A stretch of 64,000 nucleotides of DNA from Streptomyces iranensis (lineage in GTDB: Bacteria > Actinomycetota > Actinomycetes > Streptomycetales > Streptomycetaceae), in contig NZ_JAGGLR010000007.1 of NCBI RefSeq assembly GCF_017874715.1, positions 1-64,000 of the forward strand, given 5' to 3'. The position numbers were made by a program, and so were the translations under genes. Shown here piece by piece: positions 41,001-54,100 of the stretch. The stretch's first letter is position 1; each line of letters begins with the position of its first letter. The notes under the pieces were generated by a model, which had not been told where the DNA came from, made no database searches, and saw only the letters and a program-made list of their open reading frames with translations.

Positions 41001-44000
41001 ATGCGGGCGTCGGTCACCGCCGTCGGGCCGAACGCGCGGTCGAAGACCCCCATGACCCGGTCGCCCACGGCGAGCCCGGTCACCTCGGAGCCGTGGCCCA
41101 GTACCACCCCGGCGCCCTCGCCACCGAGCCCCGTCTGGCCCGGGACCATGCCCAAACTGATGAGTGCGTCGCGGAAGTTGATACCGGCCGCGTGCACCGC
41201 CACCCGCACCTGGCGTGGTCCGAGGGGCTCGAGCACCTCCGGGCACGGCACCGGCTTCACGTTCTCCACCGTGGCCGCGCCGGTCAGTTCCAGCCGCCAT
41301 GCGGGCTGCCCCACCAGTGCGGCCACGCCGCCGCTGCTCACGCCACCGGCACGCATCAGCCGGGGCACCCGAAGCCGCCCCGCCCGCGGTGCGACCTGCG
41401 GCTCGTCCAGGTGCGCCGCCCACGCCACCGCGCTGCGCACGTCCTCCGCGAGCGGCTCGGCGTCCGGGTCGAGATCGATCAGAAGGAACCGCCCCGGGTT
41501 CTCCGCCTGCGCACTGCGCACCAGCCCGCATACGGCGGCCCCGGCCATGTCCACGCCGCCGTCTCCGGGGGCCTCCGCCTCGGGTGCGTCGATCACGACG
41601 GCCCCCCGCGTGACCACCACCAGCCGGGCGTCGGCCAGCCGAGGTTCGGCCAGCCAGCCCCGCACCAGCTCCAGCGCCCACTTAGAGGCCGCCAAACCAT
41701 CGGCCGCCAAGCCCGCATCCAAGTGCCTCTCGGACGTGTCACCGAGGGCGGGCAGATACGCGATGACCACCGAGGGAACGGGGCCGTCACCGTCGAGCGC
41801 GGACACCAACGCCTCCAGATGCCGATGGCGTACCGCGCCCGGCACGGTCGGCCCGCACTCGTCCGGCCCCAGAACCACCCAACCGCCGCCGTCCGCCGGA
41901 TCCGGCTCCCGGCCTTCCGTATCGGTGTCCTGCGCGGGAACGGGCAGGGGCGTCCACTCCAAGGTGAACAGCCCGTCCATCTGCGGCCCACCGGAGGCCT
42001 GCAGCTGGTCGACGGCGGCCGGTCGCATCACCAGCGAGTCGACGGTCAGCACCGGCCCGCCCACGGCGTCGGCCACCTCGACCCGCAGCCCGCGCTCGCC
42101 CTCGGCGCCACCCGCCTCCTGCCGCTGGGGCGAGAGCCGCACCCGTACGGTCGTGGCACCGCCCGCCCACAGCGATACGCCGTTCCAGACGAACGGCAGC
42201 CACACCCGGCCGTCGTCGTGGTCCTCCTCGGGCCGGTCCAGGAGGAACGCCGGATGCAGCGCGGCATCCAGCAGCGCCGGGTGGATCCCGAACCCCTCCG
42301 GGTCCCCAGCGGCCTCGGGCAGCGCCACTTCGGCGAGCAGATCGGCACCGTCCCGCCATACCGCCCGCAGTCCACGGAACGACGGCCCGTACGCGTACCC
42401 GGACGCCTCGGCGCGCTCGTAGAACCCGTCCAGCCGTACGGGCTCCGCGCCCACCGGAGGCCACGCCGGACCCGGCTCGTCCACCGGGCCCCGCGCGGGG
42501 CTCTGCGGGGACGGCGGGCCCAGGATGCCCTCGGCGTGGCATACCCAGCCCGGGTCGGCGCCGGGCTCCACATCGCGGTCGGGCCGGGAGTACACCCGCA
42601 CATCGCGCCGCCCGTCCTCGGTGGCCACGCCGACCACCACCTGAACGCGCAGCCCACCGGACGCGGGCAGGACGAGCGGGACCTGGAGCGCCAGCTCCTC
42701 CACCCCGCCGCAGCCCGCCTCGTCGGCGGCCCGTAGTGCCCACTCCACCAGCGCCGCGCCCGGCGCCAGCACGGTACCCGCCATCACATGCTCGGCCAGC
42801 CAGCCCCCGCCGCCCCCGGCCATGACCCGGCCGGTCAGCACCAGCCCGCCACCGGCGAGCCCGACGGCCGCCGGCAGGTGCGCGTGCTCGACGCGCTGTA
42901 GCCCGGCGGCCCCCACGTCCCCGACGCCACCGACGCCACCGCCCGCCGCCAGCCAGTAGCGTTCGCGCTGGAAGGCGTACGTCGGCAGATCGACCGTCCG
43001 GAGCGCCGGATCGGCCGGGAACCAGTGGGCCCAGTCGACGTCCGTACCATGGGTGTGCAGTTGGGCGAGGGCGTGACCGAGCGCGTGGGCATCGGGGCGC
43101 TTACGGCTCAGGGTGGCCGCCACCAGCGGGCTCGGCCGCCCGGCCACGCCTTCGCCTTCGCCCTCATCAGGGTCGGCCGTCGCCTCGTCGGCGGCGAGGT
43201 GCTGAAGGGTGTGCTGGGTCGCGGTGGCCAGGACGGGGTCGGGGCCGAGCTCGAGGAAGACGCCGGTTTCGGGCGCGATATGGGTGACGGCGGAATGGAA
43301 TCGCACGGGTTGGCGGATGTGCCGCACCCAGTAGCCGGGCGTGGCCATCTCCTCGTCGGCCGGCTCACCGGTGAGGTTGCTGAGCACCGGAAGGGTGGGC
43401 CGATGGAAGGTCAGGCCGTCGATGGCCTGCGCGAACGGCTCCAGGATGGGGTCCATCAGCGGGGAGTGGAAGGCGTGGCTGACCGTCAGCGCCCTGGTCT
43501 TGCGGCCCCTTGCCGCCCAGATGGCGCGGATGTCGGCGACCAGCTCGATCGGACCGGAGACCACGGTGTTGCCGGGAGTGTTCAGGGCGGCGATGCCCAT
43601 CTGGCCGTCGTATGCCGCCAGATCCTCGGCGAGTTCCTCGGCGGTGGCGGCGATGGTGGCCATGCCTCCGCCGCTGGGGAGTTGGCCCATGAGGGTGGCG
43701 CGGGCGGCCACGAGTCGGCAGGCGTCGGGGAGGTCGAAGACCCCGGCGACATGGGCGGCGGTGATCTCTCCGATGGAGTGACCGATGACAGCGTCGGGTC
43801 GTACGCCGACCGAGTCGAGCAGCCGCGCCAGGGCGATGTGCAACGCGAACAGCCCCGCCTGAGCGTAGGTGGTGTGGTCCAGCAGCCCAGGCCGCTCGGC
43901 CACACCGTGGAAGACCACATCGCGGAGGGGATGTTCCAGGTGGGGATCGAGCAGCCCGCAGACTTCGTCGAACGCGTCGGCGAACACCGGGAACCGGTCG

Positions 44001-47000
44001 TACAGCCCGGCCCCCATCCCCTGGCGCTGGCTGCCCTGCCCGCTGAAGAGCCACACCGTCTTGCCCGCCGCCGCCGCTCCACTGCCGGGGAGCACCACAC
44101 CCGGATGGGGCTCACCGGTGGCCAGCGCCTCCACGGCGACCAGCAGCTCGGCGCGGTCATCGGCCAACGCCACCGCTCGGTGCTCGAAGAGCGACCGGGT
44201 GGTCGCGAGCGACCAGCCCACCTCGACCGCCGACATCTCCGGGTGCCCGGCCACCCGTTCGGCCAGCGCGGCGGCCTGGCCACGCAGCGCCTCCGTGCTC
44301 CGCGCGGACAGCAGCCATGGAACGGTCCGCAGGCGGTCGGGGGAGGCCACGGGCTCGGTCATGACGCGCTCGACCGGCTCGGGGGCCTGCTCAAGAAGGA
44401 GATGGGCGTTGGTGCCGGAGGCGCCGAACGAGGACACACCGGCCCGGCGCGGCCGCTCACCGTTCGGCCACTCCACCGGCTCGGACAGCAGCCGCACCGC
44501 ACCGCTCTCCCAGTCCACATGGGGAGTGGGTTCGTCAATGTGCAGGGAGGCGGGCATCATTCCGTGCCGGATCGCCTGCACCATCTTGATGACACCCGCG
44601 ACACCGGCCGCCGCCTGCGTATGCCCGATGTTGGACTTGATCGAGCCCAGCAGCAGCGGCCGCTCGGCGGGCCGCTCCTGACCGTAGGTGGCCAGGAGTG
44701 CCTGCGCCTCGATCGGATCGCCCAGCGTCGTACCCGTACCGTGCGCCTCCACCGCATCGACGTCGGACGGCGACAGCCCGGCGCTCGCCAGCGCCTGCCG
44801 GATCACCCGCTGCTGTGAGGGGCCGTTCGGCGCCGTCAATCCATTGGACGCGCCGTCCTGGTTGACGGCGGAGCCACGGATCACGGCCAGGACGTCGTGG
44901 CCGTTGCGGCGGGCGTCCGACAGCCGTTCCAGCAGCAGAACGCCCACGCCTTCGCTCCAGCCGGTGCCATCGGCCGCAGCGGCGAAGGGCTTGCAGCGGC
45001 CATCGGGGGCCAGGCCGCGCTGACGGGAGAAACCGGTGAACACATCCGGAGTGGCCATCACCGTGACGCCACCGGCCAGGGCCAGGGTGCACTCCCCCTG
45101 ACGCAGGGCCTGCGCCGCCAAATGCATCGCCACCAGCGACGACGAACACGCGGTGTCCACCGTCATCGCCGGACCCTCAAAGCCCAGCGTGTACGCCACC
45201 CGGCCCGAGACCACACTGCCCGAACTGGCCAGCATGGCGTAGCCCTCCAGCCGCGCGTCGCCGCCGCTGAGCCCGGCGGCGTAGTCGTGGTACATCACGC
45301 CCGCGTAGACACCGGTCGGGCTCCCCTTCAACGACACCGGGTCGATCCCCGCCCGCTCCAGCACCTCCCACGACGCCTCCAACAGCAACCGCTGCTGCGG
45401 ATCCGTCGCCAGCGCCTCCCGCGGATTGATCCCGAAGAACGCCGCATCGAACGCATCGGCGTCATACAGGAACCCGCCTTTGCGCGCGTACGAGGTGCCG
45501 GGGTGGTCGGGGTCGGGGTGGAAGAGCCCGTCCAGGTCCCAGCCCCGGCCGGTCGGAAACTCGCCGATGGCGTCACGGCCCGAGGCGACCAGATCCCAGA
45601 GCTCCTCCGGGGAACCGACCCCGCCCGGGAAGCGGCAGGTCATCGCGACGATGGCGATCGGCTCGTCCGTATCGGCCCTCGCGGCGAGGGGAGCACGGCT
45701 CCCGGCGGTCTCGCCGGCCAGCCGAGCGCACAGATACTCCGCAAGCACCCTCGGCGTCGGATAGTCGAACACCAACGTCGCAGGCAACCGCAACCCCGTC
45801 ACCACCGACAACCGATTACGCAACTCCACCGCCGTCAACGAATCAAAACCCAACTCCTTGAACGCCGCATCAACCCGCACCTCACCCAACGAACCAAACC
45901 CCAACACCACCGCCACACCACCCCGCACCACATCCACCACCACACCCAACCGACCAGCCGCATCCAACCCCACCAACTGAGCCGCCAACCCCGAAGTCCC
46001 CATCTCACCGGCCGCCATCCGGCGCGCGGTCCGGCCGGACACCAACCCCCGCAGCACCGCCGGAAGGTCCTGACGAGCCACCCCGGCCGTGTCGACGGCG
46101 GCGGCGACAAAGAGGGGGCTGCCCTGCGCACAGGCGGCATCGAGCAGGCTCAGCGCCTTCTCGCTGGACATCGCGGTGATGCCCGAGCGGGACATCCGGG
46201 CCCGGTCCGTCGCGGCGAGCTTTCCGGTCAGCTCGCTTGACCGGGCCCATAGGCCCCAGGCCACCGACAACCCTGGGAGGCCATGGGCCTGTCGGTGGGC
46301 GGCGAGGGCGTCACAAAAGGCGTTCGCCGCCGCGTAGTTGGCCTGACCCGGGCTGCCCAGGACACCGGCGGCCGACGAGAACATCGCGAACAGGGACAGC
46401 GGAAGATCGGCAGTGGCGGTATGCAGATGTGCCGCACCCATTGCCTTCGCCGCCCACACCCTGGCAAGCCGTTCGGGCGTCTGGGAGGTCACCACCGCGT
46501 CGTCGAGCAGCCCCGTGGCATGGATGACACCGGTCAGCGGATGGTCGGCGTCGATCCCCGCCACGAGCTCGGCCACCGCCGACGCGTCCGTGACGTCCAC
46601 GGCGGCGATCCGCACCCGCGCGCCCAACTCCTCCAGACGCGCTCCCAGTTCGCCGGCTCCCGGGGCGTCCGGCCCGCGGCGGCTCACCAGGAGCAGATGG
46701 CCGACCTGCCAGGAGCGCACCAGATGTTCGGCCACCAGACCGCCGAGGGTGCCGGTGCCGCCCGTCACCAGCACGGTGCCGTCGGGATCGAGCGCCACGG
46801 GGGCGTCCCGCCCCTCCGGACCGCTGTCGGCGGAGGCACGAATCAGCCGTGGCACCCACGCCTGCCCATCCCGCAAGGCCAACTGCCATTCGTCCAGGTC
46901 CACCGCTCGCGCGACGGTGTCCCGTACGTTGTCCGCGCTCGCATCGGCCGCCGGGCCGAGGCCAAGGTCGAGGTCGAGGTCGAGGTCGAGGTCGAGCAGC

Positions 47001-50000
47001 AGGAATCGCCCCGGGTTCTCCGCCTGAGCGCTCCGCAGAAGCCCCCAGAGCGCGGCGGCGGCCACATCCATACCACCCTCGGCGTCGGTGACGGTGACCG
47101 CGCCACGCGTCACCACGACCAACCGGGAATCGGCAAGCCGTGGCTCGGCAAGCCACTTCTGCACCAGCGCCAGAGCCCGTTGCGCCATCGCCAGACCAGC
47201 AGTCGCCAGATCAGCAGTCGCCAGGTCGGCCACGACATCGGCATCGGCGTCCGGGCGCGGGATCTCGGCGAGCACCACGGCCGGGACCGGCTCCCCGTCA
47301 TCGAGCCTCGCGAGCAACGCCTCCAGAGCCGGGTCAGCACCTCCGGCCGCCAGCACCACCCAGCTGTCGCGATCGGCCACCGGCCCGCCGGTCCCCGTCG
47401 GCTGCGGCAGTGGGGTCCAGTCCAGGACGAACAGACCGTCCACACCACGCGTTGCCCCAGCCCTCAACCGCTCTACGGCAGCCTGTCGCGTCACCAGGGA
47501 GTCGACCGTCAGAACGGGGTCGCCCACGGCATCGGCCACCACCAGCCGCAGCCCGCGCTCGCCCTCGGCACCGTCCCGATGCGGGGACAGCCGAACGCGT
47601 ACGGTGCTGGCTCCGGCGGCCCACAGCGACACCCCGTTCCAGGCGAACGGCAACCACACCTGGCCGCCGTCCTGCTCCTGGTCAGGCCCGGTGTCGAGCA
47701 GGAGGGCCGGGTGCAGGGCCGCGTCGAGCAGCGCCGGGTGGATACCGAACCCGTCCGCGTCGCCCGCCACCTCGGGCAGCGCCACCTCGGCCAGCAGGTC
47801 CGCACCGTCCCGCCACACCGCGCGCAACCCCTGGAACGACGGCCCGTACGCATAACCCGTCGCCGCGGAGCGCTCGTAGAACCCCTCCAGATCAACCGGT
47901 TGCGCACCCGCCGGAGGCCATGTGCCGCCCAGCCCCTCGGCCGACGGGCCCCCGCCTTCCGGCGCCGGGCTCAGCACCCCCTCGGCATGGCACACCCAGC
48001 CCACGTCGGCACCCGGGTCGGCCTCGCCATCCGGACGGGAGTAGATCCGCACATCGCGCCGCCCGTCCTCCGCCCCGGCGCCCACCACCACCTGGACACG
48101 CAGCCCGCCCGACTCGGGCAGCACCAACGGGACCTGCAGCGCCAGTTCCTCGACCCCACCACAGCCGACCTCGTCGGCCGCTCGCAACGCCCACTCCACC
48201 ATGGCCGCGCCCGGGGCCAGGACAGCGTCCGCCACGATGTGCTCGCCGAGCCAGCCATCACCGCCACCGGCCGCAATGCGCCCGGTGAGCAGATGAGTGC
48301 TTCCATCGGCCAGCTCCACGGCGGCGCCCAGCAACGGATGGCCCGCGGCGACCAGACCGAGACCGCTGGGGTCACCGGTCGCACCCGAGGCGTTCATCCA
48401 GTAACGCTGGTGCTGGAAGGCGTACGTGGGCAGATCGACCGTACGAGGGGTGGGTTCGGCCGGGAACGCCGCCCTCCAATCCACCTCGACCCCGGCGATG
48501 AACGCCTGACCGAGGGAGTCAAGGAGCTGAGCCTGACCACCGTGATCGCGACGCAGGGTCGGTACGGCGACCGCGTCCACACCCGCCTGCTCGAACGTCT
48601 CCTGCATCCCGATGGTCAGCACAGGGTGGGTACTGGCCTCGATAAACACCCGATGCCCATCCGCCAACAACGCCTCGACGGCATCGGCGAACCGCACCCG
48701 CTCCCGCAGATTCCGCACCCAATAGTCCGCATCCAGAACGGACGCATCGACCCGGCCGCCCGTCACCGTCGAATAGAACGCCACCTCACCCACGCCACCG
48801 GCGGCGGGGTGGACACCGGCCAGGATTTCGTTCAACTCCTCGCGGATCTTATCCACCTGAGGGCCGTGCGAGGCATAGTCCACCTCGATCAGCCGCGCCC
48901 GCTCCCCGGCCTCCTGGCACGCGGCCACGACAGCGGCCACCTGCCCCGGCGGACCCGAAACCACCATCGAGGACGGTCCGTTGGATGCCGCCACACCTAC
49001 ACCAGCAGCCTGATCGCCCAGCTCGGACAGCAGATGCCCCGCCCGCTCCTGACCCACCCCGAGCGAAGCCATCGCCCCACCACCGGCCAACCGCCGCAAC
49101 GCCTTGCTCCGCAACGCCACGACCCTGGCACCATCCTCCAGAGACAGCACCCCCGCGACAACAGCCGCCGCGATCTCACCCTGACTATGACCCACCACCG
49201 CCACAGGACGTACGCCATGTCCAGCCCACACCGCCGCCAACGACACCATCACCGCCCACAGGACAGGCTGAACCACATCCACCCGGCCCAGATCCGCCGC
49301 GTCCTCCACCCCACGCAACACGTCCGCGAGCGACCAGTCCACATACGGCGCCAGCGCCCCCTCACACTCCGCCACCCGAGCCGCGAACACCGGCGACGCT
49401 TCCAACAGCTCCGCGCCCATCCCCACCCACTGCGAACCCTGACCCGGAAACACCAACACCGGGCCTACGTCTCCCGTCAACGCCGCCGCACCCGACCACA
49501 CCACCCCCGGATGCGACACACCCCCCGCCAACGCCCCCACGGCGGCCAACAACTCCGCGCGGTCATCACCCACCACCACCGCCCGATGCTCAAACACCGA
49601 CCGCGCCGCAACCAACGACCACCCCACATCAACCGACGAAAGCTCGGACGCACCCCCCACCCACCCAGCCAACGCCCCAGCCTGCCCCCGCAACGCCTCC
49701 ACACTCCGCCCCGACACCACCCACGGCACCACCCCACCCACCTCAGAGGACGCCGCCGACGCATCCTCCTCAGGAGCCTGCTCCACGATCACATGCGCAT
49801 TGGTACCGCTGATCCCGAACGCCGACACACCGGCCCGGCGTGGCCGCTCGTTCCTCGGCCACTCCACCGGGTCCGTGAGCAGCCGCACCGTCCCGCCGGA
49901 CCAGTCCGCATGCGGGGTCGGCTCGTCGACGTGCAGTGTGGCGGGCAGCAGTTGATGGCGGAGGGCCATCACCATCTTGATCACACCGGCCACACCCGCC

Positions 50001-51151
50001 GCGCCCTGCGTATGGCCGATGTTGGACTTCAGCGAGCCGAGCCACAGCGGCCGGTCCTCCGGCCGGTCCCGGCCGTACGCGGCGAGCAGCGCCTCAGCCT
50101 CGATCGGGTCGCCGAGCGTGGTGCCCGTGCCATGGGCCTCCACCGCGTCCACCTCGGCGGACGACAACTGTGCGTTGATCAGCGCCTGGCGGATCACCCG
50201 CTGCTGCGAGGGGCCGTTCGGCGCGGTGAGCCCGTTCGACGCGCCGTCCTGGTTGATGGCCGAGCCCCGGAGCACCGCCAGCACTTGGTGGCCGTTGCGC
50301 CGCGCGTCTGACAGCCGCTCCAGCAGCAGGAGCCCCACGCCCTCCGAGAAGCCCGTGCCGTCCGCGGCGGCCGCGAAGGGCTTGCAGCGGCCGTCGGGGG
50401 CGAGACCGCGCTGGCGGGAGAACTCCACGAAGGTGTTCGGGGTGGTCATGACGGTTACGCCACCGGCCAGGGCCAGGGTGCACTCGCCCTGCCGCAGCGC
50501 CTGGCAGGCCAGATGCATCGCCACCAGCGACGACGAACACGCCGTATCCACCGTCACCGCGGGCCCCTCCAGGCCGAGGGTGAAGGCCACCCGACCCGAG
50601 ACGACGCTCAGGGTGTTTCCGGTGAGCAGATATCCCTCCGCGCTCTTTTCGATCTGCGGGGTGCCGAAGCCGAGGATTCCGGCGCCCGCGTAGACCCCGG
50701 TGGGGGTGCCCTTCAGCGAGGTGGGGTCGATTCCGGCGCGTTCGAACAATTCCCAGGAGACTTCGAGCAGTTGGCGCTGCTGGGGTTCGGCCGCCAGGGC
50801 CTCGCGGGGGCTGATGCCGAAGAAGGTGGCGTCGAAGCCGTCGGCCCGGTCGAGGAATCCGCCGTGGCGGACATAGCTGGTGCCGGAGTGGTCGGGGTCC
50901 GGGTGGAACAGCCCGTTCAGGTCCCAGCCGCGGTCGGTCGGAAACTCGCCGATCGCGTCGCCGCGCGAGGCGACCAGCCGCCACAGGTCTTCGGGCGAGG
51001 TGATTCCGCCGGGAAACCGGCAGGCCATGCTGACGATGGCCACCGGCTCCTGGGAACGCTCCTCCAGCTCACGAAGCCGCCGACGCGTCTGCCCCAGATC
51101 GGACGTGACCTTCTTGAGGTACTGGCGGAGCTTCTCTTCGGTACCCGACAT
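38096..51151 (-). CDS. Modular type I PKS, two modules, with a collagen-like insert in the ER: KS-AT(mm)-DH-KR-ACP / KS-AT(mal)-DH-ER-KR-ACP
   Basis: 4,351 residues. The start is ATG 51151 ([15 protein letters not shown]) with GGAGG 10 bases upstream and 16 bases after the previous stop; a longer in-frame start at 51292 would run into the preceding gene. First module: KS (Cys about 205), AT about 656 (GHSQGE/YASH), DH from about 938 (HxxxDxxxxP), KR about 1458 (LDD), ACP about 1769. Second module: KS from about 1830, AT about 2458 with GHSIGE and HAFH (malonyl-CoA), DH from about 2755 (HxxxGxxxxP), ER about 3285-3893, KR about 3903, ACP about 4222, docking tail FIDNELGVS. The ER is about twice normal length because residues 3566-3854 are a Gly-X-Y repeat. 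Both ER halves are otherwise conserved. Predicted output matches nigericin modules 5 and 6. Confidence 0.93.
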   Translation of the reverse strand: MSGTEEKLRQYLKKVTSDLGQTRRRLRELEERSQEPVAIVSMACRFPGGITSPEDLWRLVASRGDAIGEFPTDRGWDLNGLFHPDPDHSGTSYVRHGGFLDRADGFDATFFGISPREALAAEPQQRQLLEVSWELFERAGIDPTSLKGTPTGVYAGAGILGFGTPQIEKSAEGYLLTGNTLSVVSGRVAFTLGLEGPAVTVDTACSSSLVAMHLACQALRQGECTLALAGGVTVMTTPNTFVEFSRQRGLAPDGRCKPFAAAADGTGFSEGVGLLLLERLSDARRNGHQVLAVLRGSAINQDGASNGLTAPNGPSQQRVIRQALINAQLSSAEVDAVEAHGTGTTLGDPIEAEALLAAYGRDRPEDRPLWLGSLKSNIGHTQGAAGVAGVIKMVMALRHQLLPATLHVDEPTPHADWSGGTVRLLTDPVEWPRNERPRRAGVSAFGISGTNAHVIVEQAPEEDASAASSEVGGVVPWVVSGRSVEALRGQAGALAGWVGGASELSSVDVGWSLVAARSVFEHRAVVVGDDRAELLAAVGALAGGVSHPGVVWSGAAALTGDVGPVLVFPGQGSQWVGMGAELLEASPVFAARVAECEGALAPYVDWSLADVLRGVEDAADLGRVDVVQPVLWAVMVSLAAVWAGHGVRPVAVVGHSQGEIAAAVVAGVLSLEDGARVVALRSKALRRLAGGGAMASLGVGQERAGHLLSELGDQAAGVGVAASNGPSSMVVSGPPGQVAAVVAACQEAGERARLIEVDYASHGPQVDKIREELNEILAGVHPAAGGVGEVAFYSTVTGGRVDASVLDADYWVRNLRERVRFADAVEALLADGHRVFIEASTHPVLTIGMQETFEQAGVDAVAVPTLRRDHGGQAQLLDSLGQAFIAGVEVDWRAAFPAEPTPRTVDLPTYAFQHQRYWMNASGATGDPSGLGLVAAGHPLLGAAVELADGSTHLLTGRIAAGGGDGWLGEHIVADAVLAPGAAMVEWALRAADEVGCGGVEELALQVPLVLPESGGLRVQVVVGAGAEDGRRDVRIYSRPDGEADPGADVGWVCHAEGVLSPAPEGGGPSAEGLGGTWPPAGAQPVDLEGFYERSAATGYAYGPSFQGLRAVWRDGADLLAEVALPEVAGDADGFGIHPALLDAALHPALLLDTGPDQEQDGGQVWLPFAWNGVSLWAAGASTVRVRLSPHRDGAEGERGLRLVVADAVGDPVLTVDSLVTRQAAVERLRAGATRGVDGLFVLDWTPLPQPTGTGGPVADRDSWVVLAAGGADPALEALLARLDDGEPVPAVVLAEIPRPDADADVVADLATADLATAGLAMAQRALALVQKWLAEPRLADSRLVVVTRGAVTVTDAEGGMDVAAAALWGLLRSAQAENPGRFLLLDLDLDLDLDLGLGPAADASADNVRDTVARAVDLDEWQLALRDGQAWVPRLIRASADSGPEGRDAPVALDPDGTVLVTGGTGTLGGLVAEHLVRSWQVGHLLLVSRRGPDAPGAGELGARLEELGARVRIAAVDVTDASAVAELVAGIDADHPLTGVIHATGLLDDAVVTSQTPERLARVWAAKAMGAAHLHTATADLPLSLFAMFSSAAGVLGSPGQANYAAANAFCDALAAHRQAHGLPGLSVAWGLWARSSELTGKLAATDRARMSRSGITAMSSEKALSLLDAACAQGSPLFVAAAVDTAGVARQDLPAVLRGLVSGRTARRMAAGEMGTSGLAAQLVGLDAAGRLGVVVDVVRGGVAVVLGFGSLGEVRVDAAFKELGFDSLTAVELRNRLSVVTGLRLPATLVFDYPTPRVLAEYLCARLAGETAGSRAPLAARADTDEPIAIVAMTCRFPGGVGSPEELWDLVASGRDAIGEFPTGRGWDLDGLFHPDPDHPGTSYARKGGFLYDADAFDAAFFGINPREALATDPQQRLLLEASWEVLERAGIDPVSLKGSPTGVYAGVMYHDYAAGLSGGDARLEGYAMLASSGSVVSGRVAYTLGFEGPAMTVDTACSSSLVAMHLAAQALRQGECTLALAGGVTVMATPDVFTGFSRQRGLAPDGRCKPFAAAADGTGWSEGVGVLLLERLSDARRNGHDVLAVIRGSAVNQDGASNGLTAPNGPSQQRVIRQALASAGLSPSDVDAVEAHGTGTTLGDPIEAQALLATYGQERPAERPLLLGSIKSNIGHTQAAAGVAGVIKMVQAIRHGMMPASLHIDEPTPHVDWESGAVRLLSEPVEWPNGERPRRAGVSSFGASGTNAHLLLEQAPEPVERVMTEPVASPDRLRTVPWLLSARSTEALRGQAAALAERVAGHPEMSAVEVGWSLATTRSLFEHRAVALADDRAELLVAVEALATGEPHPGVVLPGSGAAAAGKTVWLFSGQGSQRQGMGAGLYDRFPVFADAFDEVCGLLDPHLEHPLRDVVFHGVAERPGLLDHTTYAQAGLFALHIALARLLDSVGVRPDAVIGHSIGEITAAHVAGVFDLPDACRLVAARATLMGQLPSGGGMATIAATAEELAEDLAAYDGQMGIAALNTPGNTVVSGPIELVADIRAIWAARGRKTRALTVSHAFHSPLMDPILEPFAQAIDGLTFHRPTLPVLSNLTGEPADEEMATPGYWVRHIRQPVRFHSAVTHIAPETGVFLELGPDPVLATATQHTLQHLAADEATADPDEGEGEGVAGRPSPLVAATLSRKRPDAHALGHALAQLHTHGTDVDWAHWFPADPALRTVDLPTYAFQRERYWLAAGGGVGGVGDVGAAGLQRVEHAHLPAAVGLAGGGLVLTGRVMAGGGGGWLAEHVMAGTVLAPGAALVEWALRAADEAGCGGVEELALQVPLVLPASGGLRVQVVVGVATEDGRRDVRVYSRPDRDVEPGADPGWVCHAEGILGPPSPQSPARGPVDEPGPAWPPVGAEPVRLDGFYERAEASGYAYGPSFRGLRAVWRDGADLLAEVALPEAAGDPEGFGIHPALLDAALHPAFLLDRPEEDHDDGRVWLPFVWNGVSLWAGGATTVRVRLSPQRQEAGGAEGERGLRVEVADAVGGPVLTVDSLVMRPAAVDQLQASGGPQMDGLFTLEWTPLPVPAQDTDTEGREPDPADGGGWVVLGPDECGPTVPGAVRHRHLEALVSALDGDGPVPSVVIAYLPALGDTSERHLDAGLAADGLAASKWALELVRGWLAEPRLADARLVVVTRGAVVIDAPEAEAPGDGGVDMAGAAVCGLVRSAQAENPGRFLLIDLDPDAEPLAEDVRSAVAWAAHLDEPQVAPRAGRLRVPRLMRAGGVSSGGVAALVGQPAWRLELTGAATVENVKPVPCPEVLEPLGPRQVRVAVHAAGINFRDALISLGMVPGQTGLGGEGAGVVLGHGSEVTGLAVGDRVMGVFDRAFGPTAVTDARMVAPIPAGWTYPQAASVPVAYLTAWYGLVELAGLRAGESVLIHAATGGVGMAAVRIARHLGAEVYATASPGKHGVLEEMGIDAAHRASSRDLDFEEVFREATGGRGVDVVLNSLAGPFVDASLRLLDEGGRLMEMGKTDLRDPERVAEEHPGVAYQIYDLITDAGPERIGRMLGELAELFTAGVTGATGVTGAAGAAGAAGAAGTTEVAGAAGATGVTGATGAAGATGAAGATGATGAAGAAGAAGAPGATGVAGAAGAAGAAEAAGAAGAAGAAGAAGAAGAAGAAGAAGVAGAAGVTGAAGAAGAAGLTGAAGATGAASAAGAAGATGATGATGATGAAGAAGAAGVAGTAGAAGAAGATGATEVTGAAGVTRAAGAAGATEVTGAAGVTRAAGAAGATEVTGAAGATGATGAIGATGATGAAEVTRVTGAAGVTGVTRAAGAAGATGAAGAAGATGPTGAAEVAGARGYTAALPPLPVRTWPLSRTREALRHLSQAKHTGKLVLDVPAPVDPDGTVLITGGTGTLGALVAEHLVRVWRIGHLLLVSRRGQDAPGTQDLAARLTALGARVHIVAADVTDATAVADLVAGVDPGHPLTAVIHAAGVLDDAVVTAQTPERLARVWAAKATAAAHLHTATAHLRLGAFLLFSSAAGVMGSPGQANYAAANAFCDALAAHRRALGLPTVSVAWGLWAEASEMTGGLADADLARMSRSGVTAMAADHALRLLDAASEHGGHQLIAADMNTRVLAAQPADSLPATLRALAASGAGAGAGGAAARRTAAADARPDDWADRLVGLSAAEQHRAVLQLVRGHVATVLGHADAEAVQADTNFKELGFDSLTAVELRNRLAAATGLRLPAALVFDYPDAAVLAGYLLERIAPAVGATPGRGGADPVLNELARLEATLIGLEMEDDDSGAVTARLESLLAKWKATRKSAEEEMTAAERLESASAAQVLDFIDNELGVS
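39590..40456 (-). repeat. Collagen-like Gly-X-Y minisatellite inside an ER domain (96 triplets)
   Basis: Residues 3566-3854 of the PKS are 96 consecutive X-Y triplets plus one Gly: 84 begin with Gly and 12 with Glu, Arg or Ser, all single-base changes from a Gly codon. GAA and GAT (Gly-Ala-Ala, Gly-Ala-Thr) dominate; only two Pro occur. At DNA level it is a 9-base repeat with many GGA, GGG and GCT codons, which are rare in the surrounding genes. The tract is in frame and has no stop. In the two other ERs of the window the same position, between (S/G)ELFA(A/S)G and PLSRAR, has only about 10 residues. Confidence 0.95.
39782..39889 (-). repeat. Two perfect 54-bp tandem copies within the Gly-X-Y tract
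   Basis: 39782-39835 and 39836-39889 are identical and encode the six-triplet block [18 protein letters not shown] (read cyclically). A third, partly diverged copy begins at 39890. This is a second-order duplication on top of the 9-base repeat. Confidence 0.9.
45724..45994 (-). repeat. Recombination tract, copy 2 (ACP of first module)
   Basis: Partner of 32581-32851, with one base different in 271. High similarity continues rightward on the map into the ACP-module flank and leftward across the KS of the following module (to about 44500, matching about 31400 onward), then stops abruptly at the AT. Confidence 0.85.
46966..46995 (-). repeat. 6-bp repeat coding for (Leu-Asp)5 in a KR linker
   Basis: Five perfect GGTCGA units (plus-strand reading) encode an [10 protein letters not shown] stretch just after FLLLD in the KR structural subdomain. 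Sister modules have a single LLDLD or LLDRD here. It is a typical slippage product. Confidence 0.85.
49461..49804 (-). repeat. Recombination tract, copy 2 (KS-AT junction)
   Basis: Partner of 36360-36703. The two copies keep the same offset over the whole tract, so there are no insertions or deletions between them. Confidence 0.8.
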
Positions 51152-51167
51152 CAGTTCCGAGCCTCCA

Positions 51168-54100
51168 TCAGGGCAGTTCACGGTCAATGAGCTCGAACAT
51201 CTCGTCGTCCGAGGCGCCTTCGAGGGCGTCGAAGCCGGTCGCGGCGGCCGGGTCGACGGACCCGCCGCCGTTCCACTTCGCCAGCAGGGCACCCAGCCGT
51301 TGGGCGATCCGCTGCCGGCCTTCGTCGTCCGTGTCGAGGGTGGCCAGGGTGGTGTCCAGCCTGGCCAGCTCGCCCAGGACCGGGTCGACGGCGTCCCGCC
51401 CCGGCGTGGCCCCGTCGCCGGGGGCCAGCCGTTCCAGCAGGTAGTCGGCGAGTACGGCCGCTTCCGGGTAGTCGAAGACCATTCCGGCGGGCAGGCGCAG
51501 TCCGGTGGCGGCGGCCAGCCGGTTGCGCAGTTCGACGGCGGTCAGGGAGTCGAAGCCCAGCTCCTTGAAGCTGGCCTCTGCCTGCACGGCGTCCACGTCG
51601 GCGTGTCCGAGGACCGTGGCCGCGTGGCCACGGACCAGGTTGAGGACGAGTCGGTGTCGTTCGGCCGTGGACAGGTCCGCGAGCCGGGCGCCCCAGTCGA
51701 CCTGTCGGCCCTCCCCGGCCGCCGCCGCGGTGCGCCGCCCGGCGCCGCCACCGCCGCCGGTGGTGGCCAGGGCGCGCAGCGTGGCGGGCAGGCTGTCGGC
51801 GGGCAGTCCGGCGAGGGTGCGGGGGTATACCTGGGCGGCGACCAGATGGCTACCGCCGTGCTGGACGGCGGCGTCGAGCAGGGCCAGACCGTGCCGAGTG
51901 CTCAGGGCGGCCACGCCGGTACGGGACATCCTGGCCAGATCCGCCTCGGCGAGGTGTCCGGTCATGCCGCTTGCGTCGGCCCACAGGCCCCAGGCGATCG
52001 AGACTCCCGGCAGCCCGACGGCCCGGCGGTGGGCGGCGAGCGCGTCGCAAAAGGCGTTGGCGGCGGCGTAGTTGGCCTGTCCCGGGCTGCCGAGTGTGCC
52101 CGCGGCGGAGGAGAAGAGGACGAACATGCCGAGCCGCAGACGCGCCGTCGCCGTGTGCAGATGGGCCGCGGCCGTGGCCTTGGCCGTCCAGACCCGCGCC
52201 AGCCGTTCGGGGGTCTGTGAGGTCACCACCGCGTCGTCCAGCGCACCGGTGGCGTGGATGACTCCGGTCAGCGGATGCTCGGGGTCGACCCCCGCCACCA
52301 GCTCCGCCACCGCCGAGGCGTCGGTGACATCCGCCGCCGCGACGCGCACCCGCGCGCCCAGCCCCTCCAGCCGGGCGGCCAGGTCGCGGGCGCCCGGAGC
52401 GTCCGGCCCCCGCCTGCTCACCAGCAGCAGATGCCCGATCCCCCAGGCGCGGACGAGGTGTTCGGCGACATAGGCGCCCAGGGTGCCGGTGCCACCGGTG
52501 ATGAGGACCGTGCCGTCCGGGTCGACCGCGGCGGGTACGTCGAGCACCAGCTTGCCGGTGTGCTTGGCCTGGCTCAGCTGCCGTAGCGCGTCCCGTGCCC
52601 GGCTGAGCGGCCAGGGCCGTACGGGTGCGGGCCGCAGCACTCCGGCGGCGAACAGCTCGCTCAAGTCGCGCAACATCTCCCCGATGCGGTCCGGCCCGGC
52701 GTCGGGGACCAGGTCGAAGGCGCGATAGCGGATGCCCGTACGCGCGGCAGCGAGGTGTTCGGGGTCGCGGATGTCGGTCTTGCCCATCTCGGAGAGCCGT
52801 CCACCGTCGGCCAGCAGCCGCAGGGAGGCGTCCACGAACGGCCCGGCGAGGCTGTTGAGCACCACATCGACGCCACGTCCGCCGGTGGCCTCGCGGAACG
52901 TCTCCTCGAAGTCCAGATCGCGCGACGAGGCCCGATGCGCCGCATCGATGCCCATCTCCTCCAGCACACCGTGCTTGCCGGGGCTCGCCGTGGCATAGAC
53001 CTCGGCGCCCAGGTGGCGGGCGATCTGCACCGCCGCCATGCCGACGCCGCCGGTGGCGGCGTGGATCAGCGCCGTTTCGCCGTTCCGCAATCCGGCCAGG
53101 TCCACCAGCCCGTACCAGGCGGTGAGGAACACCACCGGTACGGCGGCCGCCTGCCGGAAGCTCCAGCCGTCGGGGATCGGCACGACCATGCGCGCGTCCG
53201 CCACCGCCCACGGGCCGAACGCGCCCTCGAACAGGCCCATGACCCGGTCGCCCACCGCGAGTCCGGTCACCTCCGGGCCGATGTCCACGACCACTCCGGC
53301 GCCCTCGCTGCCGCGGAACACCCCGCCCCCGGGGTACATCCCGACGACGATGAGCGCATCGCGGAAGTTCATGCCCGCCGCGTGCACCTCGATCCGGACC
53401 TCTCCCGGCCCCAGTGGCTCCAGCACCTCGGGGCATGGCACGGGCGTCACATGGTCCACGGTGGACGCGCCCGTCACGGCGAGCCGCCACGCGGACTGTG
53501 CCACCGGGCCCACCAGACCACCGCTGCCGGGGCCGCCCGCCCGCATCAGACGGGGTGCCCGCACCCGGCCGGAGCCCACCACCACCTGCGGTTCGTCCAG
53601 GGCGACGGCCTTCAGCACACCGTCCAGCACCGCCGCGCCGATCTCGTCGGAGTCGGGGACGCCGCGCGGATCGCGGTCGAGCAGGATGAACCGGTCCGGG
53701 TTCTCGGCCTGTGCGCTGCGCAGCAGCCCCCACACGGCGGCACCGGCCGTGTCCACGGCCCGGGAGCCGGGGTCGTCCGCCACCGGGCCACCGGCCGCGA
53801 CCGCGCCGTGTGTCACCACCACCAGGCGGCTGTCGGTCAGCCGGGGTTCGGCCAGCCAGCCCCGCAACAGGTCCAGGGTCCGCCGTACGACCGCCAGGGC
53901 ATCGGCCTCGGCGGCCCCGATGTCCACGGCCGTCGTCGAGGCCGGTACGGCGGTCAGCGCCACCGAGGGCACGGGGGCCCCGGCGTCGATCGCCGCGACC
54001 AGCGACTCCAGGTCCGGGTGGCGGACCATGCCCGAGGGGGCCCAGTCCAGGATCTCGGAGCCCAGCGCCACCCAGCCGCCGTCCCCTGCCACCGGTTGGG

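Noticed and set aside
25847..42736. Two very long plus-strand open frames (25847-34231 and 34466-42736) opposite the PKS genes
   Set aside because: They are antisense to conserved PKS domains, their translations are Arg/Gly/His-rich without any known fold, and such open frames arise from GC-rich codon bias on the other strand.
51151..51292. A 47-residue longer start for the 38096-51151 PKS
   Set aside because: It would overlap the end of the upstream PKS by about 125 bases, has no PKS-like sequence, and the docking helix MSGTEEKL with a ribosome site begins at 51151, as in the sister gene at 25893.
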